Source: a bacterium (lineage in GTDB: Bacteria; Acidobacteriota; Polarisedimenticolia; Polarisedimenticolales; Polarisedimenticolaceae). From it: 64,000 nt of DNA. The stretch is from contig JAAELQ010000305.1 of the NCBI GenBank assembly GCA_024226515.1, positions 1 to 64,000 on the forward strand. Direction: 5' to 3'. The notes under the pieces were generated by a model. It had not been told where the DNA came from. It worked only from the letters and a program-made list of their open reading frames with translations, and made no database searches. This document shows, piece after piece, positions 1-9,766 of this stretch. The translations under genes and the position numbers were made by a program. Positions within the stretch are counted from its first letter, which is position 1. Each line of letters starts with the position of its first letter.

Positions 1-48
1 AGCTTCCCAAGCTGAGGGTCGCCGGTTCGAACCCGGTTTCCCGCTCCA
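1..48 (+). tRNA. tRNA-Gly(CCC), 3' part only
   Basis: The 3' half of a tRNA cut by the window edge. The anticodon loop reads TTCCCAA (positions 4-10), giving anticodon CCC between AGC and GCT stem halves. A T-arm follows with stem GCCGG/CCGGT around loop TTCGAAC (21-37), then acceptor strand TTCCCGC (38-44), discriminator T and an encoded CCA (46-48). The acceptor sequence and U73 fit bacterial glycine tRNA. The 5' half lies outside the window, so the acceptor pairing cannot be checked. Confidence 0.9.
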
Positions 49-62
49 AGTTCTCCCCCCGG

Positions 63-3000
63 CTAACGCCAGTCCCCGGTAGCCACGAACGCGCCCCAGT
101 AGACCGGATGCGGTGTCTCTCCGCGCTCGCGTCCCGCGCTCAGCATGCGTAGCCCCGCGGCGCGCAACGACTCCGCGGTCGAGTGCCCACGCTCGAGGCG
201 CGCGGCGTAGAGCTCGCGCATCCAGTCGCGCGTCGGCTCGTCCGCCACCGGCCACAGGCTCATCACGACGGTGCCGACGCCGGCGCCGAGGAATGCGCGG
301 TGCAGGCCGAAGACGCCCTCGCCGGGGTGGATCTCTCCCAGCCCCGTGCCGCACGCCGAGAGCACGGCCCAGTCGACGCCCCCCAGCTCCAGGGCGCCGA
401 TCTCCTCGGCGGTCAGCACGCCGTCTTCCTCGTCGTCGGCGCGAGCCGTGCGGTCGTTGAAGCCGGCCAGCGCCAGGCCGGTGAGGACGAGCGGGCTGTC
501 GGCGCCGCCGGTCGACGGCGATGTCTCCGCCGCCTCGCGCTCGACGAGCTTCAGTCCGCGACCGGAACCCAGCGACGTGCATTCGTCGCCGAGGAAGAAG
601 CCGTGCGTGGCGAGATGGATGACGCGCTTGCCGGCCGCCTGTCGCTTGAACGTGGACTCCAGCGCGCGGTCGCCGGTCAGCGTCGTCGCGTCGCCCGCGT
701 CGGACTCGCCCCACACGGAGGAGATCTCGCGGATCTCGGCGGCGGCGTGCGGCAGCTCGTCGAAGCGCATCTCGGAGAAGCCGCGGCAGCCGGCGCGTTC
801 GCCGCGAAACACGGAGCCCGTGTCGCCCGCGCTGCGAGCGCGGCGATCGAACGACGGCCCGCCCATCGCCAGCAGCCCGCTGCCCGCGTTGCGCCGGCGC
901 ACCGGCCGCGCCAGGTCGCGCTCGGCGGAGAGCTGATGCAGCAGGGGACCGTCCTCGATCAGGTAGCGCTCGGCGTCGGTCGGCAGCGCCGCGAGACTGA
1001 CGAGGTGCAGCGCTCCGTCGGGAACGAAGAATACGCGGCGCGACGCGTCGGTGCGCGCGACGATCGGGTCCCAGACCGCTGCGCGCAGTTCCGCACCGGA
1101 TCGCCGGTGCGCGTCGGAGGCCGAGAGGACGTCGCGCCGCCAGCGGCGGACGAGGCGATCGACGTCGGCCGCGGGCCCCAGGTCGACGACGGCGGGCGCG
1201 TCGAGGCCCGCGTGCCAGACGAACGCGAGGTAGGTCGGCCGCGCCTCCGGGTCACCGCTCGGAGCCAGAGCTCCGGTCCAGCGATCGAACTGTTTGACCG
1301 CCACCAGCGCGGCGTCGTGCGGGACGGCGTCGATCACGTCGTCGTAGTCCGCCGCGGCCGGCACCAGCTCGCGCGCCAGCTCGCGGTAGTCGCGCTCGGC
1401 CTTCTCGAGATCTTCCCGCGTGGAGGCGAGCTTCGCGAAGCCCTCGTCGCCGCCGTGCACCGCGGAGGCGTAGCGCTCCTTCGCGAGCTGCAGCTCCCTG
1501 TGGCGTTCGCGGAACACGGGATCGACGACGCGAGCCAGGCGGTTCTGGCGCATGATCTGGTCCAGGATCTCGCCGCGCGAGCGCATGACGCTCCACCAGA
1601 CGTCACGCACGCGCGCGTCGCTCACGCGGCCGTCGAGCAGCAGACTCAGCGCCATGTCCTCGCCCGACGCGCGCACCGCGGCGAAGCGCAGCGCCTGTGC
1701 CTCCGAGAGCCAGCCGGCGACGTCGCGGCTGTGCTTGCTGACCGAACGCTCGACCTTCAGCGCGCCGGCGAGCGCGCGGTTCCACTCGGCGGAGAGGAAG
1801 GCGAGGCGGGCGAGGGCGGCCTCGGTCAAGGCGGTCAGCGGGTGGTCGGAGCCGAGCCGAGCGCGCCGAATCTCGAGCGCGTCGCCGAGCGCCGTGCGCG
1901 CGTCGTCGAAGGCGTGGATTCGCGTGAGGAACGCGCCGTAGTTGTGCAGCGTCCAGGCGAGGCGCGGGTGGTCGGCGTCGAGCGCGGCGCGCTGCAGCTC
2001 CAGCGTGCGCTCGAAGCGGGCCCGTGCGGAGGTCGTGTCACCCGAGCGCTCGTCGAGCATCGCGAGGTAGAACGTCGTGACGACGACGCGCCGGTCCTCG
2101 GTGGGGTAATTGGCCTCCCGGATGCGCAACCCTTCTTCCAGTAGCTCTCTCGACCGGTCCCTCTCCTCCGTCAGCATCAAGAGGAAGCCGAGGTTGGTCA
2201 TTGCGCCGCCCACCCGCGGATCGTCGGGGCCCGACGCGGCGGCCTGCCGAATCTCCAGCACCCGCTCGAACAGCGGACGCGCGCGCTCGTGGTCGCCCAG
2301 CTTGACGTACAACGCCGCCCGGAGGTTCGTCGTGCTCGCCACCGCCGCGCTTTCCTCGCCGAAGAACTCGCTTCGCATCTCCAGCGCCCGCTCGGTGTCG
2401 GCCAAGGCCGAGAAGTAGTCTCCGGTCTTGAACGCCAGGTGCCCCGCGAGGTGCAGCCGACTCGCCTGGCGCTGGTGCCGCTCGCCGAACTCGCGGGTCA
2501 ACGCACGCTCGAGGTCCGGCATCTTCTCCAGCGCCATGCCGTACGCCCCGTCCGCGTTGTCGACGAGCATGCTCACCTGCAGCGTCGCGGCCAGCTCCGC
2601 CTGGCTGTCCGGGGTTGCACGCTTCAGCACCGTCGCCTGGCGCAGGTAGTCGCGTGCGACGGCGTACTCGCGCAGGCGGCGATGCGTCTCGCCCAGGTTG
2701 TGCAGCGCGCGCGCCTCGTGTCGCGCGTCCCCCGCGGCGCGCGCGACGTCGAGCACGTCGAGGTATAGATCCCTGGCTTTCTCGGTGTTTGCGCGCCCTC
2801 GGAGGTCGAGGTGCACGCTGGCGACCTGGTTCAGCGTCTCCGCCGCCTCGAGCGAATCGGCGCCGTGGTGCGCGTTCTTGATGCGCAGCGCGCGTTCGGC
2901 GAGGTCCAGCGTCTCCGGTGTGCTGCTCTGCGACCTCCACGTGCACTCGACGATGACGTCGATGGCCTCCGCGGCGGGCAACGAGTCCGCGCCGCGATCG

Positions 3001-3158
3001 GCCTCGGCCCGTTCCAGAACGGCGCTCGCCGCCGCGCGCGCCTCGTCGAACTTGCTCTCGGCGATCAGGCTTCGCGCCGACTCCAGGGGGCCCTCCGACG
3101 AGCAGCCCACGAACAGTAGCGCCGCGAGCAGGCCCACGATCGACTTGTGAAGGGTCAT
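63..3158 (-). CDS. TPR-repeat lipoprotein with C-terminal CHAT (caspase-like) protease domain
   Basis: Predicted surface or periplasmic cysteine protease of the CHAT (caspase HetF associated with TPRs) family, 1031 residues. The chosen ATG at 3158 opens a lipoprotein signal peptide with lipobox LFVGC (Cys19). The longer frame starting with TTG at 3248 is rejected because that TTG is the -35 box of a promoter. Residues about 40-480 are tandem TPR units with repeated A/L/Y spacing; a linker follows, then the CHAT domain from about residue 640. The catalytic dyad looks intact: His852 in HLATHGFF and Cys936 in LSACGTG, both at the family positions. Substrate is unknown. It is divergent from the giant exported protein at 3392, which could be a partner or target (inference). 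Most characterised CHAT proteases are cytoplasmic, so the lipoprotein signal is unusual. Confidence 0.88.
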   Translation of the reverse strand: MTLHKSIVGLLAALLFVGCSSEGPLESARSLIAESKFDEARAAASAVLERAEADRGADSLPAAEAIDVIVECTWRSQSSTPETLDLAERALRIKNAHHGADSLEAAETLNQVASVHLDLRGRANTEKARDLYLDVLDVARAAGDARHEARALHNLGETHRRLREYAVARDYLRQATVLKRATPDSQAELAATLQVSMLVDNADGAYGMALEKMPDLERALTREFGERHQRQASRLHLAGHLAFKTGDYFSALADTERALEMRSEFFGEESAAVASTTNLRAALYVKLGDHERARPLFERVLEIRQAAASGPDDPRVGGAMTNLGFLLMLTEERDRSRELLEEGLRIREANYPTEDRRVVVTTFYLAMLDERSGDTTSARARFERTLELQRAALDADHPRLAWTLHNYGAFLTRIHAFDDARTALGDALEIRRARLGSDHPLTALTEAALARLAFLSAEWNRALAGALKVERSVSKHSRDVAGWLSEAQALRFAAVRASGEDMALSLLLDGRVSDARVRDVWWSVMRSRGEILDQIMRQNRLARVVDPVFRERHRELQLAKERYASAVHGGDEGFAKLASTREDLEKAERDYRELARELVPAAADYDDVIDAVPHDAALVAVKQFDRWTGALAPSGDPEARPTYLAFVWHAGLDAPAVVDLGPAADVDRLVRRWRRDVLSASDAHRRSGAELRAAVWDPIVARTDASRRVFFVPDGALHLVSLAALPTDAERYLIEDGPLLHQLSAERDLARPVRRRNAGSGLLAMGGPSFDRRARSAGDTGSVFRGERAGCRGFSEMRFDELPHAAAEIREISSVWGESDAGDATTLTGDRALESTFKRQAAGKRVIHLATHGFFLGDECTSLGSGRGLKLVEREAAETSPSTGGADSPLVLTGLALAGFNDRTARADDEEDGVLTAEEIGALELGGVDWAVLSACGTGLGEIHPGEGVFGLHRAFLGAGVGTVVMSLWPVADEPTRDWMRELYAARLERGHSTAESLRAAGLRMLSAGRERGETPHPVYWGAFVATGDWR

Positions 3159-3218
3159 GTTGCGTCCCACGAGAGCGCACCCGGCACGGCGCGACCTCGA
3201 CTCGAAATGACTGGTATG

Positions 3219-3248
3219 CGTATAGCGAAGTCCTGACGGTTGTGTCAA
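3219..3248 (-). promoter_or_regulatory. Sigma70-type promoter of the CHAT lipoprotein gene
   Basis: On the minus strand a perfect TTGACA (3243-3248) is followed after 18 nt by TATACG (3219-3224). Transcription would begin near 3212, about 55 nt before the ATG at 3158. The TTG of this -35 box also opens the longest in-frame extension of the gene, which argues against that upstream start. Confidence 0.7.
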
Positions 3249-3276
3249 CCCCGCAACCCATTTCGTTTCGAAGCGA

Positions 3277-3306
3277 TTGACATTGTGGCTCCGGATAGGG
3301 TATTCA
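3277..3306 (+). promoter_or_regulatory. Sigma70-type promoter of the giant exported protein gene
   Basis: TTGACA at 3277-3282 and TATTCA at 3301-3306, separated by 18 nt, face right. The -35 boxes of the two divergent promoters lie only 28 bp apart, so a regulator bound between them could act on both genes. Expected leader about 80 nt to the ATG at 3392. Confidence 0.6.
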
Positions 3307-3391
3307 CTGCATGAACATCAGCACAACCGGGCGTGATGGCGCAGGATGCGTCGGGGTGATCGCCCGGGACACGACAAAACGCGCGAGGAAC

Positions 3392-6300
3392 ATGACCCCT
3401 CGACCCATGCTCTCCGGCCGGCGCCGGGGCGGCAGCATGCCCGCCCTGCGGATCCCCTGTGTCGTCGTGGCGCTGGTGTTGTTGGTGTCGTCCGCGTCGC
3501 TGGCCCAGGAGTTCGTCGACCTCTCGCTGACGCACTCGTTCGCCGGTGTACCGCCGTTCGAGTCCGGCGAGTCGATTCAGCTCACGATGCAACTGACGAA
3601 CGCCCTCGCGTCGGTTGCGACCGGCGTCCGTGTCCAGCTCTATCCGCCTCCCGGAATCGAGTTCACCGGTGTGGCGACCGACGGCGGCGCCGGGACGTCC
3701 TACGACGCCGAGAAGGGGATCTGGTCCGCGACGGTGTCCGGCGAGTCCACGTTGACGATCGACGCCCTCGTGCTGGCGGTCGGCGACCTGGTGTTCGAAG
3801 CGGAGATCATCGCCGTCGTTCAGCCGGACGTCGACTCCGTCCCCGGTAACGGCACGATGAACGGCGAGGACGACGAGGCGGTGTTCCGCATCCCGGTCCG
3901 GCAGACCGTCCGCGTCGACGCGTCCTGCCCCGCGGCACCCGGCGACGGTTCGGAGGCCTCTCCGTTCTGTGCGATCCAGGACGCGGTGAACTCCGTCGAG
4001 ACGGGCCGCGTGGGTCGCGTCCTCGTCGCAGCCGGCAGCTATGCCGAGTGCGTCGATGGTACGGGCGTCGCCGCGGGGCTGCAGCTCGAGGCGCTCGAAT
4101 CCAGCGTGCTGACGCTGATCGAGCCCGGTTCGAACTGCAATGACGGCGAGGCCGTCTTGCCCACGGTGCGGCTGGTGGGCGACTCGTCGATCGTGGGCTT
4201 CACCGTTCGCGGGGGAGACGCGTCGGCGATCCGTGCGGAGGGCGGGGTCCGTGTCCTGTTCAACCGTATCGAGGGCGGCAGCGCAGCGCGAGGCGGAGGA
4301 CTCGCGCTGTTCACCCGAGCCGGAACGTACGCGGCGGCGAACGCCACGATCGAGGGCAATCTGTTCAGCGGCAACGGCGCCCTCGACCTGACCGACGACA
4401 CGGGCCTCGGCGGCGGACTCTACCTGTGTGCCGGGGTCGGCTCGTGCCTCGCGGCGCCGGACGGTTGCTCGGCCGGGGACGTTGTCGTGACGGTGGCCGG
4501 CAACACGTTCGTGGACAACACGGCGGGCATGTTCGGCGGCGGTGCCGCGGTGGAGACCGAGGGTTGCGATAGCGGAGACTCCGTCTTCGTCTCCCTGAGC
4601 AACAATGTCTTCGAGCAGAACGCGCAGCTCAACAGCGACGGCTGGGGCGGCGGGCTGCTCGTGCGCACCCTGGGGACCGCGGACGAACAGATCGTCGTCA
4701 GCGGAAACTCGTTCTCGCAGAACCACAGCACGGGCGGCGCCGGGGGACTGTCGGCGTGGGCGCTGCCGGGACCTGCGGCCTCACGCCACAGGCTCGACGT
4801 CTCGGACAACGAGATCCGCTCCAATACGGCCGCCGGCTCCGGTGCGGGGCTGGACCTGTTCGTCCTGGCGGATGAGCTGGACTCCGACGCGATCTACGAG
4901 GTGTTCTCAGCGGGGAACACGATCGTCGGCAACGTCTCCGGCGAACGCGGCGGCGGCGTGTTGCTCGACCTCGACGTGCTCAAGTCGTTCGAGCTCGATG
5001 TCGGCCTGTCCGAGGCGCAGGAGTTCCGCTTCGAGAACAACATCGTCACGGACAACCACGCCGCGCTCGGGGGCGGCGGAGTGCTCGCGGCGTTGTTCGC
5101 CGATTCCGACCCCGACTCCGATCCGCCGGGGGATTGCCGGCCCATCGCACGCTCGGAAGCGGAGATGGAGTTCGTCGGCAACCTGGTGGCGCGCAACTCG
5201 TCGGGCGGCGACGGCCTGACGTCGGGCGGCGGCCTGCTCGCGTTCGTCGATGCCCGAGGTGACGCGCTGGCGCTGCTCGACGTGTCGCTGTCGACGATCG
5301 TCGAGAACACGGCGCCCGACGGCGGTGTCGGGGGACTGGAACTCGATGCGATCCTCGAGCGCGAGTGCACCAACGACTTCCCGGGGCAGGGGCGGTTGCG
5401 CGTCGACAGCACGCTCATCGCCTTCAACAGCGGTGTCGGCTACGGCGGGCCCGGCCGGGACGCGGGGGCCTCCGCCTCGATCGTAGCGTCGGACGTGTTC
5501 GGCAACGAGGACGGCGACTATGGCGAAGGGTATCCGGATGTTGCCGGCGGCAATATCTCGGCGGACCCGCTGTTCCTCGACCGCTATCGAGTTCCACGCG
5601 AATCGCCCGTGGTGGAGAGCGGCAACGCGTCCCCGCTCGTCGGCGTGCCGGCGGAGGACTTCGAGGGAGATCCGCGGGTGGTGGACGGCGACAACGATCC
5701 GCCCGCGCGGGTCGACATCGGCTACGACGAGTTCTTCTGTTCCGCGCCGACTGTGCTCGACGTGGAGCCGGACGACGGGGCGGGTGGTGTGTCGGCGGCC
5801 AGCGTGGTCACGGTCACGTTCTGCTCGGGCGTCGATATTTCCAGTATCAATCCGGATACTCTGCTGCTGCTGGACGAGACCGGCGTAGCGCTGACGTACA
5901 ACGTCGAGTTCGATGAGGACAACCGGATCGTCTCGCTGCTGCCGCTGGCGCCTCTGCTCCACGGCCAGCTGCACACGATCGAGGTCACGGACGGCGTGCT
6001 CGGTCAGTCCGAGGAAGCTGCGGTTCCTTTCACCAGCAACTTCCGCGTGCAGGACACGGTCGAGTTGCCGGACACCGCGACCCAGCTGGACGACCTGGGG
6101 CCGGGCTCGTTGACCGGTTCGTCCGTCGCGGGGACGGGAGACCTCGACGGTGACGGCGACGCCGACTTCGTCGCGGGCGCGCCCGGAGCCGAGGTCGCCG
6201 GACGAACGGCGGCGGGCTCTGTCGGCGTGTACATCAGCGACGGCTTGCGGCCCGACATCATCTTCGAAGGCGAGCGCGAACACGATCGAGCGGGTGTCTC

Positions 6301-9300
6301 GGTCGCGGGCGGATTCGACTACAACGGCGACGAACGTCCCGATCTGCTCATCGGCGCGGAGCAGGTCGATCGGTCGCTCGACGGCGGCGCGATCCCGGCC
6401 GGTGCGGGCAAGGCCTACCTGATCTTCTTCGATCCCGACGAGTTCGACTTCGACAAGGACGGCACGCCCGACTACCTGGTCGACGCGCCGTTGCGCGTCC
6501 CACTGTCGCTGGTCGGCACGACGATCTCCGGAGTGGTGTTCGAGGGTGAGCAGCCGGGCGATCGAGCCGGTTTCTCCGTGGCGGGCGGAGGCCTGATGGA
6601 CGTCGACGATCTGCCGGACATCGCGATCGGCGCCCCGGGCGCCGGCGAGCGCGCGGGCAAGGTCTACGTGGTCTTCGACCAGGAGCTGCCGGCCGTGGTC
6701 GACCTGTTCGATGTCTCCGGCGCGATCGAGGGCTACCAGTTCCTCGGCGAGTTCGCCGGCGATCAGGTCGGACATGCCGTCGCCTTCGTCGGAGACGTGT
6801 TGCCCGACACTGCGCCGTCGATACGTACGCAGGGAGAGGGGACCGGAGAACTGGCCATCGGCGCGCCGGGCGTCGACCCGCGCGACGAGGAAGGCAAACA
6901 GACTACGGACGCGGGCGCGGGCTTCTTCGTGCAGGGCAAGCAGCTCGACTCGGGGCAGAACCCGATGTGCGTCATCGGCGACCCGGAGACGGACCCGAAG
7001 ACCAGTGTGGGCGGCACGGTCGTCATCGGCGAGCAGGGCGGCGAGGCCGTCGGGTTCGGCATGGCGGGGGGCGCGGGGGCCAACGACACCCAGAACGACA
7101 GCCTGATCGGTGCGCCGGGGTTCGATACGCAGCCGGACGTGCCCGGCGTCGAGACGGACGAGGGGCGCGTGATCCAGACCGTCGCGCAGCTGCCGCTGGG
7201 CACCGTGACCCCAACACAGATCTCATTGCCGACGACGGCGCGAGCGGCGGGTTCGGGAGCGCTGGGCACGATCTGGACCGGCGAGGGGCAGGGGCACCGG
7301 CTCGGCAGCGCCGTCGCGGGCCTCGGTGACGTGACCGGCGAGGACGGTCTGGGCGAGATCGCGCTGGGCGCGCCGTTCTTCGGCGAGAACGCGGAGGGTG
7401 CCGTGTACCTGATCCGCGGCACTCCGACAGGATACGGCGGCGAGAAGAGCGTCGCCGAGGTCGGCGGCGCGGTGCCCGGGACCGTGTTGACCGGGGCGAG
7501 CGCCGACGAACGAGCGGGCTCGGCGATCGCGGCCGGCGGAGACGTCACGGGGAACGGAACGACGGACTTCCTCGTGGGCTCCCCCACGTTCACCGACGAG
7601 GGCCGGGTCGACGCGGGGGCGGTCTACATCGTCGACAGCATCTGCGGCGACGGAGTGGTCGACGTCGGCGAGGCCTGCGATGACGGCGGAGTCTCGACGA
7701 CGTGCAACGTCAACTGCACGCTGGCGACGTGCGGCGACGCGATCCTCAACGATGACGCCGGCGAGGAGTGCGACGACGGCAACCTGCTCAACGGCGACGA
7801 CTGCGACGCGGCATGCCGAATCGAGCTGCCGTGCCCGGACAACGACGGCGACACGTGGGTCGTCTGCGATGCGCAGTGCGACGCGGGTCCGGGCAGCGCC
7901 TGCGGCGATTGCGACGATCTCGACGCGACGTCGTTCCCGGGCGCGGAGCAGCTGTGCGATGGGCTCAACAACGACTGCGCGGATCCGGCCTGGCCTGCGG
8001 TCCCGACGGACGAGGCGGACGCCGACGGAGACGGCGTGTCGAGCTGCGCGGGCGATTGTGATGACGCTGCCGACGCGATCTTCCCCGGCGCGCCCGCCGT
8101 GTGCGACGGCGTCAACAACGACTGCGACGACCCGCTGTGGCCCGGATTGCCCGCCAGCGAGGCCGACGCCGACGGGGACGGCGTCTCCGCCTGCGCCGGT
8201 GACTGCGACGACGCGAACGCCGCGGTGCTCCCCGGCGGCAAGCAGGTCTGCGACCGGCTGAACAACGATTGCAACGACCCGACATGGCCCGTAGCGCCGG
8301 CGGAGGATCTCGACGCGGACGCGGACGGCTTCGCGGTGTGCGCCGGGGACTGCGACGACGCGGCGGCGGAGACGTACCCCGGAGCCGACGAACTGTGCGA
8401 CGAAACCGACAACGACTGCAACGGCGCGGTCGATGATTCGCCGAAGTGCGACGCCGTGTGCAAGCTGACGCTGGTCACGACCGTGCGGCCCGCGTCGATC
8501 GACACGGATCCGCTGCCCGGCTGCGGACCGGATGCCGGCGCGTTGGAACCGTTCGCTCTCCGCGCCGGCGATTCCGGGGACGACGAGGCCGGGGACGAGA
8601 GCGATCCCGACGACGAGGGATCTGACGGACAGGACGACGACGAGGATGACGACGAATCGGACGACGAGGACTCCGACGAGGAACCCACGGAGCCGACGAG
8701 CCCGCGGTCGTTGAATTTCCGCTACACCGGCGCGGGTTGCGCGGGTTCCGAGAACGACCAGGTCGGCGCCGCCTGCAGCGGCACCGTCGACCGCGACGCC
8801 GCGGTGCGAGTCGTGGCGCGGGCGGCCAGCCTCCTGCGCGGCCTGGGCGGTGCGGAGTACATGGTGATCCCGGACACCGTCGCCGCCGGGGACGAGTTCA
8901 TGATCTTCTCGCCCGACGGTGAGCTCGATCCCGCGACGGTCGTCGAGTTGAGCAACGACGGCGGCACCGAGGTGAACCGGCTCGACACGTCGTGCCGTCA
9001 GGGGCTGCACTCCGGCGACTCGTTCGGCAGCCTGACGCTGAGCGCGTTCGACGGTGAGGAGCCGACGCGGCTTCCCGTGACCTACGGGTACGAGCTGCGT
9101 AACGACGCGGATACCGTGTTTGACATCGTCGTCGAGGACGATCGGCTTGGTACGGTCGGGTCTGGATTCGATCTCGAACGGGGAGAGACGCACTCGTTGA
9201 CCGCCGAGGCCGAGGTGATCCGCACGACCACGAGCCTCGCCACGGCGAGCGGCGTGCAGCTCGACGGCGAGCTCTGCGAGGCTTCCGACGAGACAACCGT

Positions 9301-9694
9301 CACCGTCGTGCAGCAGGACGTTCCGGGCGGAATCGAGCCGGCCCGCCCGACGCGCCGGCTGCGTCTGCGCTACGTGGGCGCCTCCTGCCGGCAGAACGAC
9401 GCCGAGCGCGCGCGCCCGAGGATCGGCTGCCGGACGCGCAGATCCGCGCCGCGCTCGGTGAACGTGATCGTCTCCGACACGCCGGACCCGTTCGATGGAT
9501 CGGCGGTCGTGTACTACGAGGGCGGCCTGAACGCGGGGCAGGCCTTGCCCCTCGCCGTCGGGCCGGAGCACGCCGGGGCCTACCTGCACGTGCTCGACGG
9601 GCGCGGACGACGCCTGTGGACGGTCGAGCTGCCCGCGGCGGACTCCGCGGCGCGGGGACTCGAGGGGTTCGCCGTGGAGCGGGCCGCGCCGTAG
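3392..9694 (+). CDS. Giant exported multidomain protein (DUF11-like, beta-helix, Ig-like, FG-GAP, Cys-rich and MopE-type repeats)
   Basis: A 2100-residue exported protein, probably cell-surface or secreted; function unknown. Start ATG 3392 follows GAGGA; an ATG at 3311 would add 27 poorly placed residues. After an Arg-rich n-region and hydrophobic core (signal cleavage near ASLAQ) come: a DUF11/CARDB-like beta-sandwich (about 36-166); a right-handed beta-helix with repeated NxF/GGG/NN motifs (180-785); a bacterial Ig-like (Big_5/SbsA-like) domain (783-886); about six FG-GAP integrin-alpha-like repeats with DxDxDxxxD calcium loops (893-1416); two Cys-rich CGDG...GEECDDGN units like DUF4215 (1416-1480); about five MopE-type units with CAGDCDD and CDG.NNDC (1480-1688); a run of Asp/Glu (1723-1769); and two related C-terminal modules starting LNFRYTGAGC (1772) and LRLRYVGASC (1986). 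Calcium-dependent adhesion or envelope scaffolding fits, as inference. Confidence 0.85.
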   Translation: MTPRPMLSGRRRGGSMPALRIPCVVVALVLLVSSASLAQEFVDLSLTHSFAGVPPFESGESIQLTMQLTNALASVATGVRVQLYPPPGIEFTGVATDGGAGTSYDAEKGIWSATVSGESTLTIDALVLAVGDLVFEAEIIAVVQPDVDSVPGNGTMNGEDDEAVFRIPVRQTVRVDASCPAAPGDGSEASPFCAIQDAVNSVETGRVGRVLVAAGSYAECVDGTGVAAGLQLEALESSVLTLIEPGSNCNDGEAVLPTVRLVGDSSIVGFTVRGGDASAIRAEGGVRVLFNRIEGGSAARGGGLALFTRAGTYAAANATIEGNLFSGNGALDLTDDTGLGGGLYLCAGVGSCLAAPDGCSAGDVVVTVAGNTFVDNTAGMFGGGAAVETEGCDSGDSVFVSLSNNVFEQNAQLNSDGWGGGLLVRTLGTADEQIVVSGNSFSQNHSTGGAGGLSAWALPGPAASRHRLDVSDNEIRSNTAAGSGAGLDLFVLADELDSDAIYEVFSAGNTIVGNVSGERGGGVLLDLDVLKSFELDVGLSEAQEFRFENNIVTDNHAALGGGGVLAALFADSDPDSDPPGDCRPIARSEAEMEFVGNLVARNSSGGDGLTSGGGLLAFVDARGDALALLDVSLSTIVENTAPDGGVGGLELDAILERECTNDFPGQGRLRVDSTLIAFNSGVGYGGPGRDAGASASIVASDVFGNEDGDYGEGYPDVAGGNISADPLFLDRYRVPRESPVVESGNASPLVGVPAEDFEGDPRVVDGDNDPPARVDIGYDEFFCSAPTVLDVEPDDGAGGVSAASVVTVTFCSGVDISSINPDTLLLLDETGVALTYNVEFDEDNRIVSLLPLAPLLHGQLHTIEVTDGVLGQSEEAAVPFTSNFRVQDTVELPDTATQLDDLGPGSLTGSSVAGTGDLDGDGDADFVAGAPGAEVAGRTAAGSVGVYISDGLRPDIIFEGEREHDRAGVSVAGGFDYNGDERPDLLIGAEQVDRSLDGGAIPAGAGKAYLIFFDPDEFDFDKDGTPDYLVDAPLRVPLSLVGTTISGVVFEGEQPGDRAGFSVAGGGLMDVDDLPDIAIGAPGAGERAGKVYVVFDQELPAVVDLFDVSGAIEGYQFLGEFAGDQVGHAVAFVGDVLPDTAPSIRTQGEGTGELAIGAPGVDPRDEEGKQTTDAGAGFFVQGKQLDSGQNPMCVIGDPETDPKTSVGGTVVIGEQGGEAVGFGMAGGAGANDTQNDSLIGAPGFDTQPDVPGVETDEGRVIQTVAQLPLGTVTPTQISLPTTARAAGSGALGTIWTGEGQGHRLGSAVAGLGDVTGEDGLGEIALGAPFFGENAEGAVYLIRGTPTGYGGEKSVAEVGGAVPGTVLTGASADERAGSAIAAGGDVTGNGTTDFLVGSPTFTDEGRVDAGAVYIVDSICGDGVVDVGEACDDGGVSTTCNVNCTLATCGDAILNDDAGEECDDGNLLNGDDCDAACRIELPCPDNDGDTWVVCDAQCDAGPGSACGDCDDLDATSFPGAEQLCDGLNNDCADPAWPAVPTDEADADGDGVSSCAGDCDDAADAIFPGAPAVCDGVNNDCDDPLWPGLPASEADADGDGVSACAGDCDDANAAVLPGGKQVCDRLNNDCNDPTWPVAPAEDLDADADGFAVCAGDCDDAAAETYPGADELCDETDNDCNGAVDDSPKCDAVCKLTLVTTVRPASIDTDPLPGCGPDAGALEPFALRAGDSGDDEAGDESDPDDEGSDGQDDDEDDDESDDEDSDEEPTEPTSPRSLNFRYTGAGCAGSENDQVGAACSGTVDRDAAVRVVARAASLLRGLGGAEYMVIPDTVAAGDEFMIFSPDGELDPATVVELSNDGGTEVNRLDTSCRQGLHSGDSFGSLTLSAFDGEEPTRLPVTYGYELRNDADTVFDIVVEDDRLGTVGSGFDLERGETHSLTAEAEVIRTTTSLATASGVQLDGELCEASDETTVTVVQQDVPGGIEPARPTRRLRLRYVGASCRQNDAERARPRIGCRTRRSAPRSVNVIVSDTPDPFDGSAVVYYEGGLNAGQALPLAVGPEHAGAYLHVLDGRGRRLWTVELPAADSAARGLEGFAVERAAP

Positions 9695-9715
9695 CCGCCA
9701 GCGCCGTATTCTCGC

Positions 9716-9721
9716 TAGAAT
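9716..9721 (+). promoter_or_regulatory. Possible -10 element upstream of feoAB
   Basis: TAGAAT lies 45 nt before the feoA GTG and 22 nt after the giant gene's stop. The hexamer is uncommon in sequence this GC-rich. No good -35 box is seen at 16-18 nt upstream, and no Fur or DtxR palindrome was recognised. Confidence 0.3.
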
Positions 9722-9766
9722 GGACGCAGGGAGCAGGCGCGCCGAACGGGCGCACGAGGGACGGGT

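Noticed and set aside
183..2144. 653-codon open frame on the + strand
   Set aside because: Exactly antisense to the CHAT gene, Arg/Val/Gln-rich with no domain; a GC-driven shadow.
3158..3248. 30-residue N-terminal extension of the CHAT protein
   Set aside because: It would begin inside a perfect -35 box and hide a lipoprotein signal peptide.
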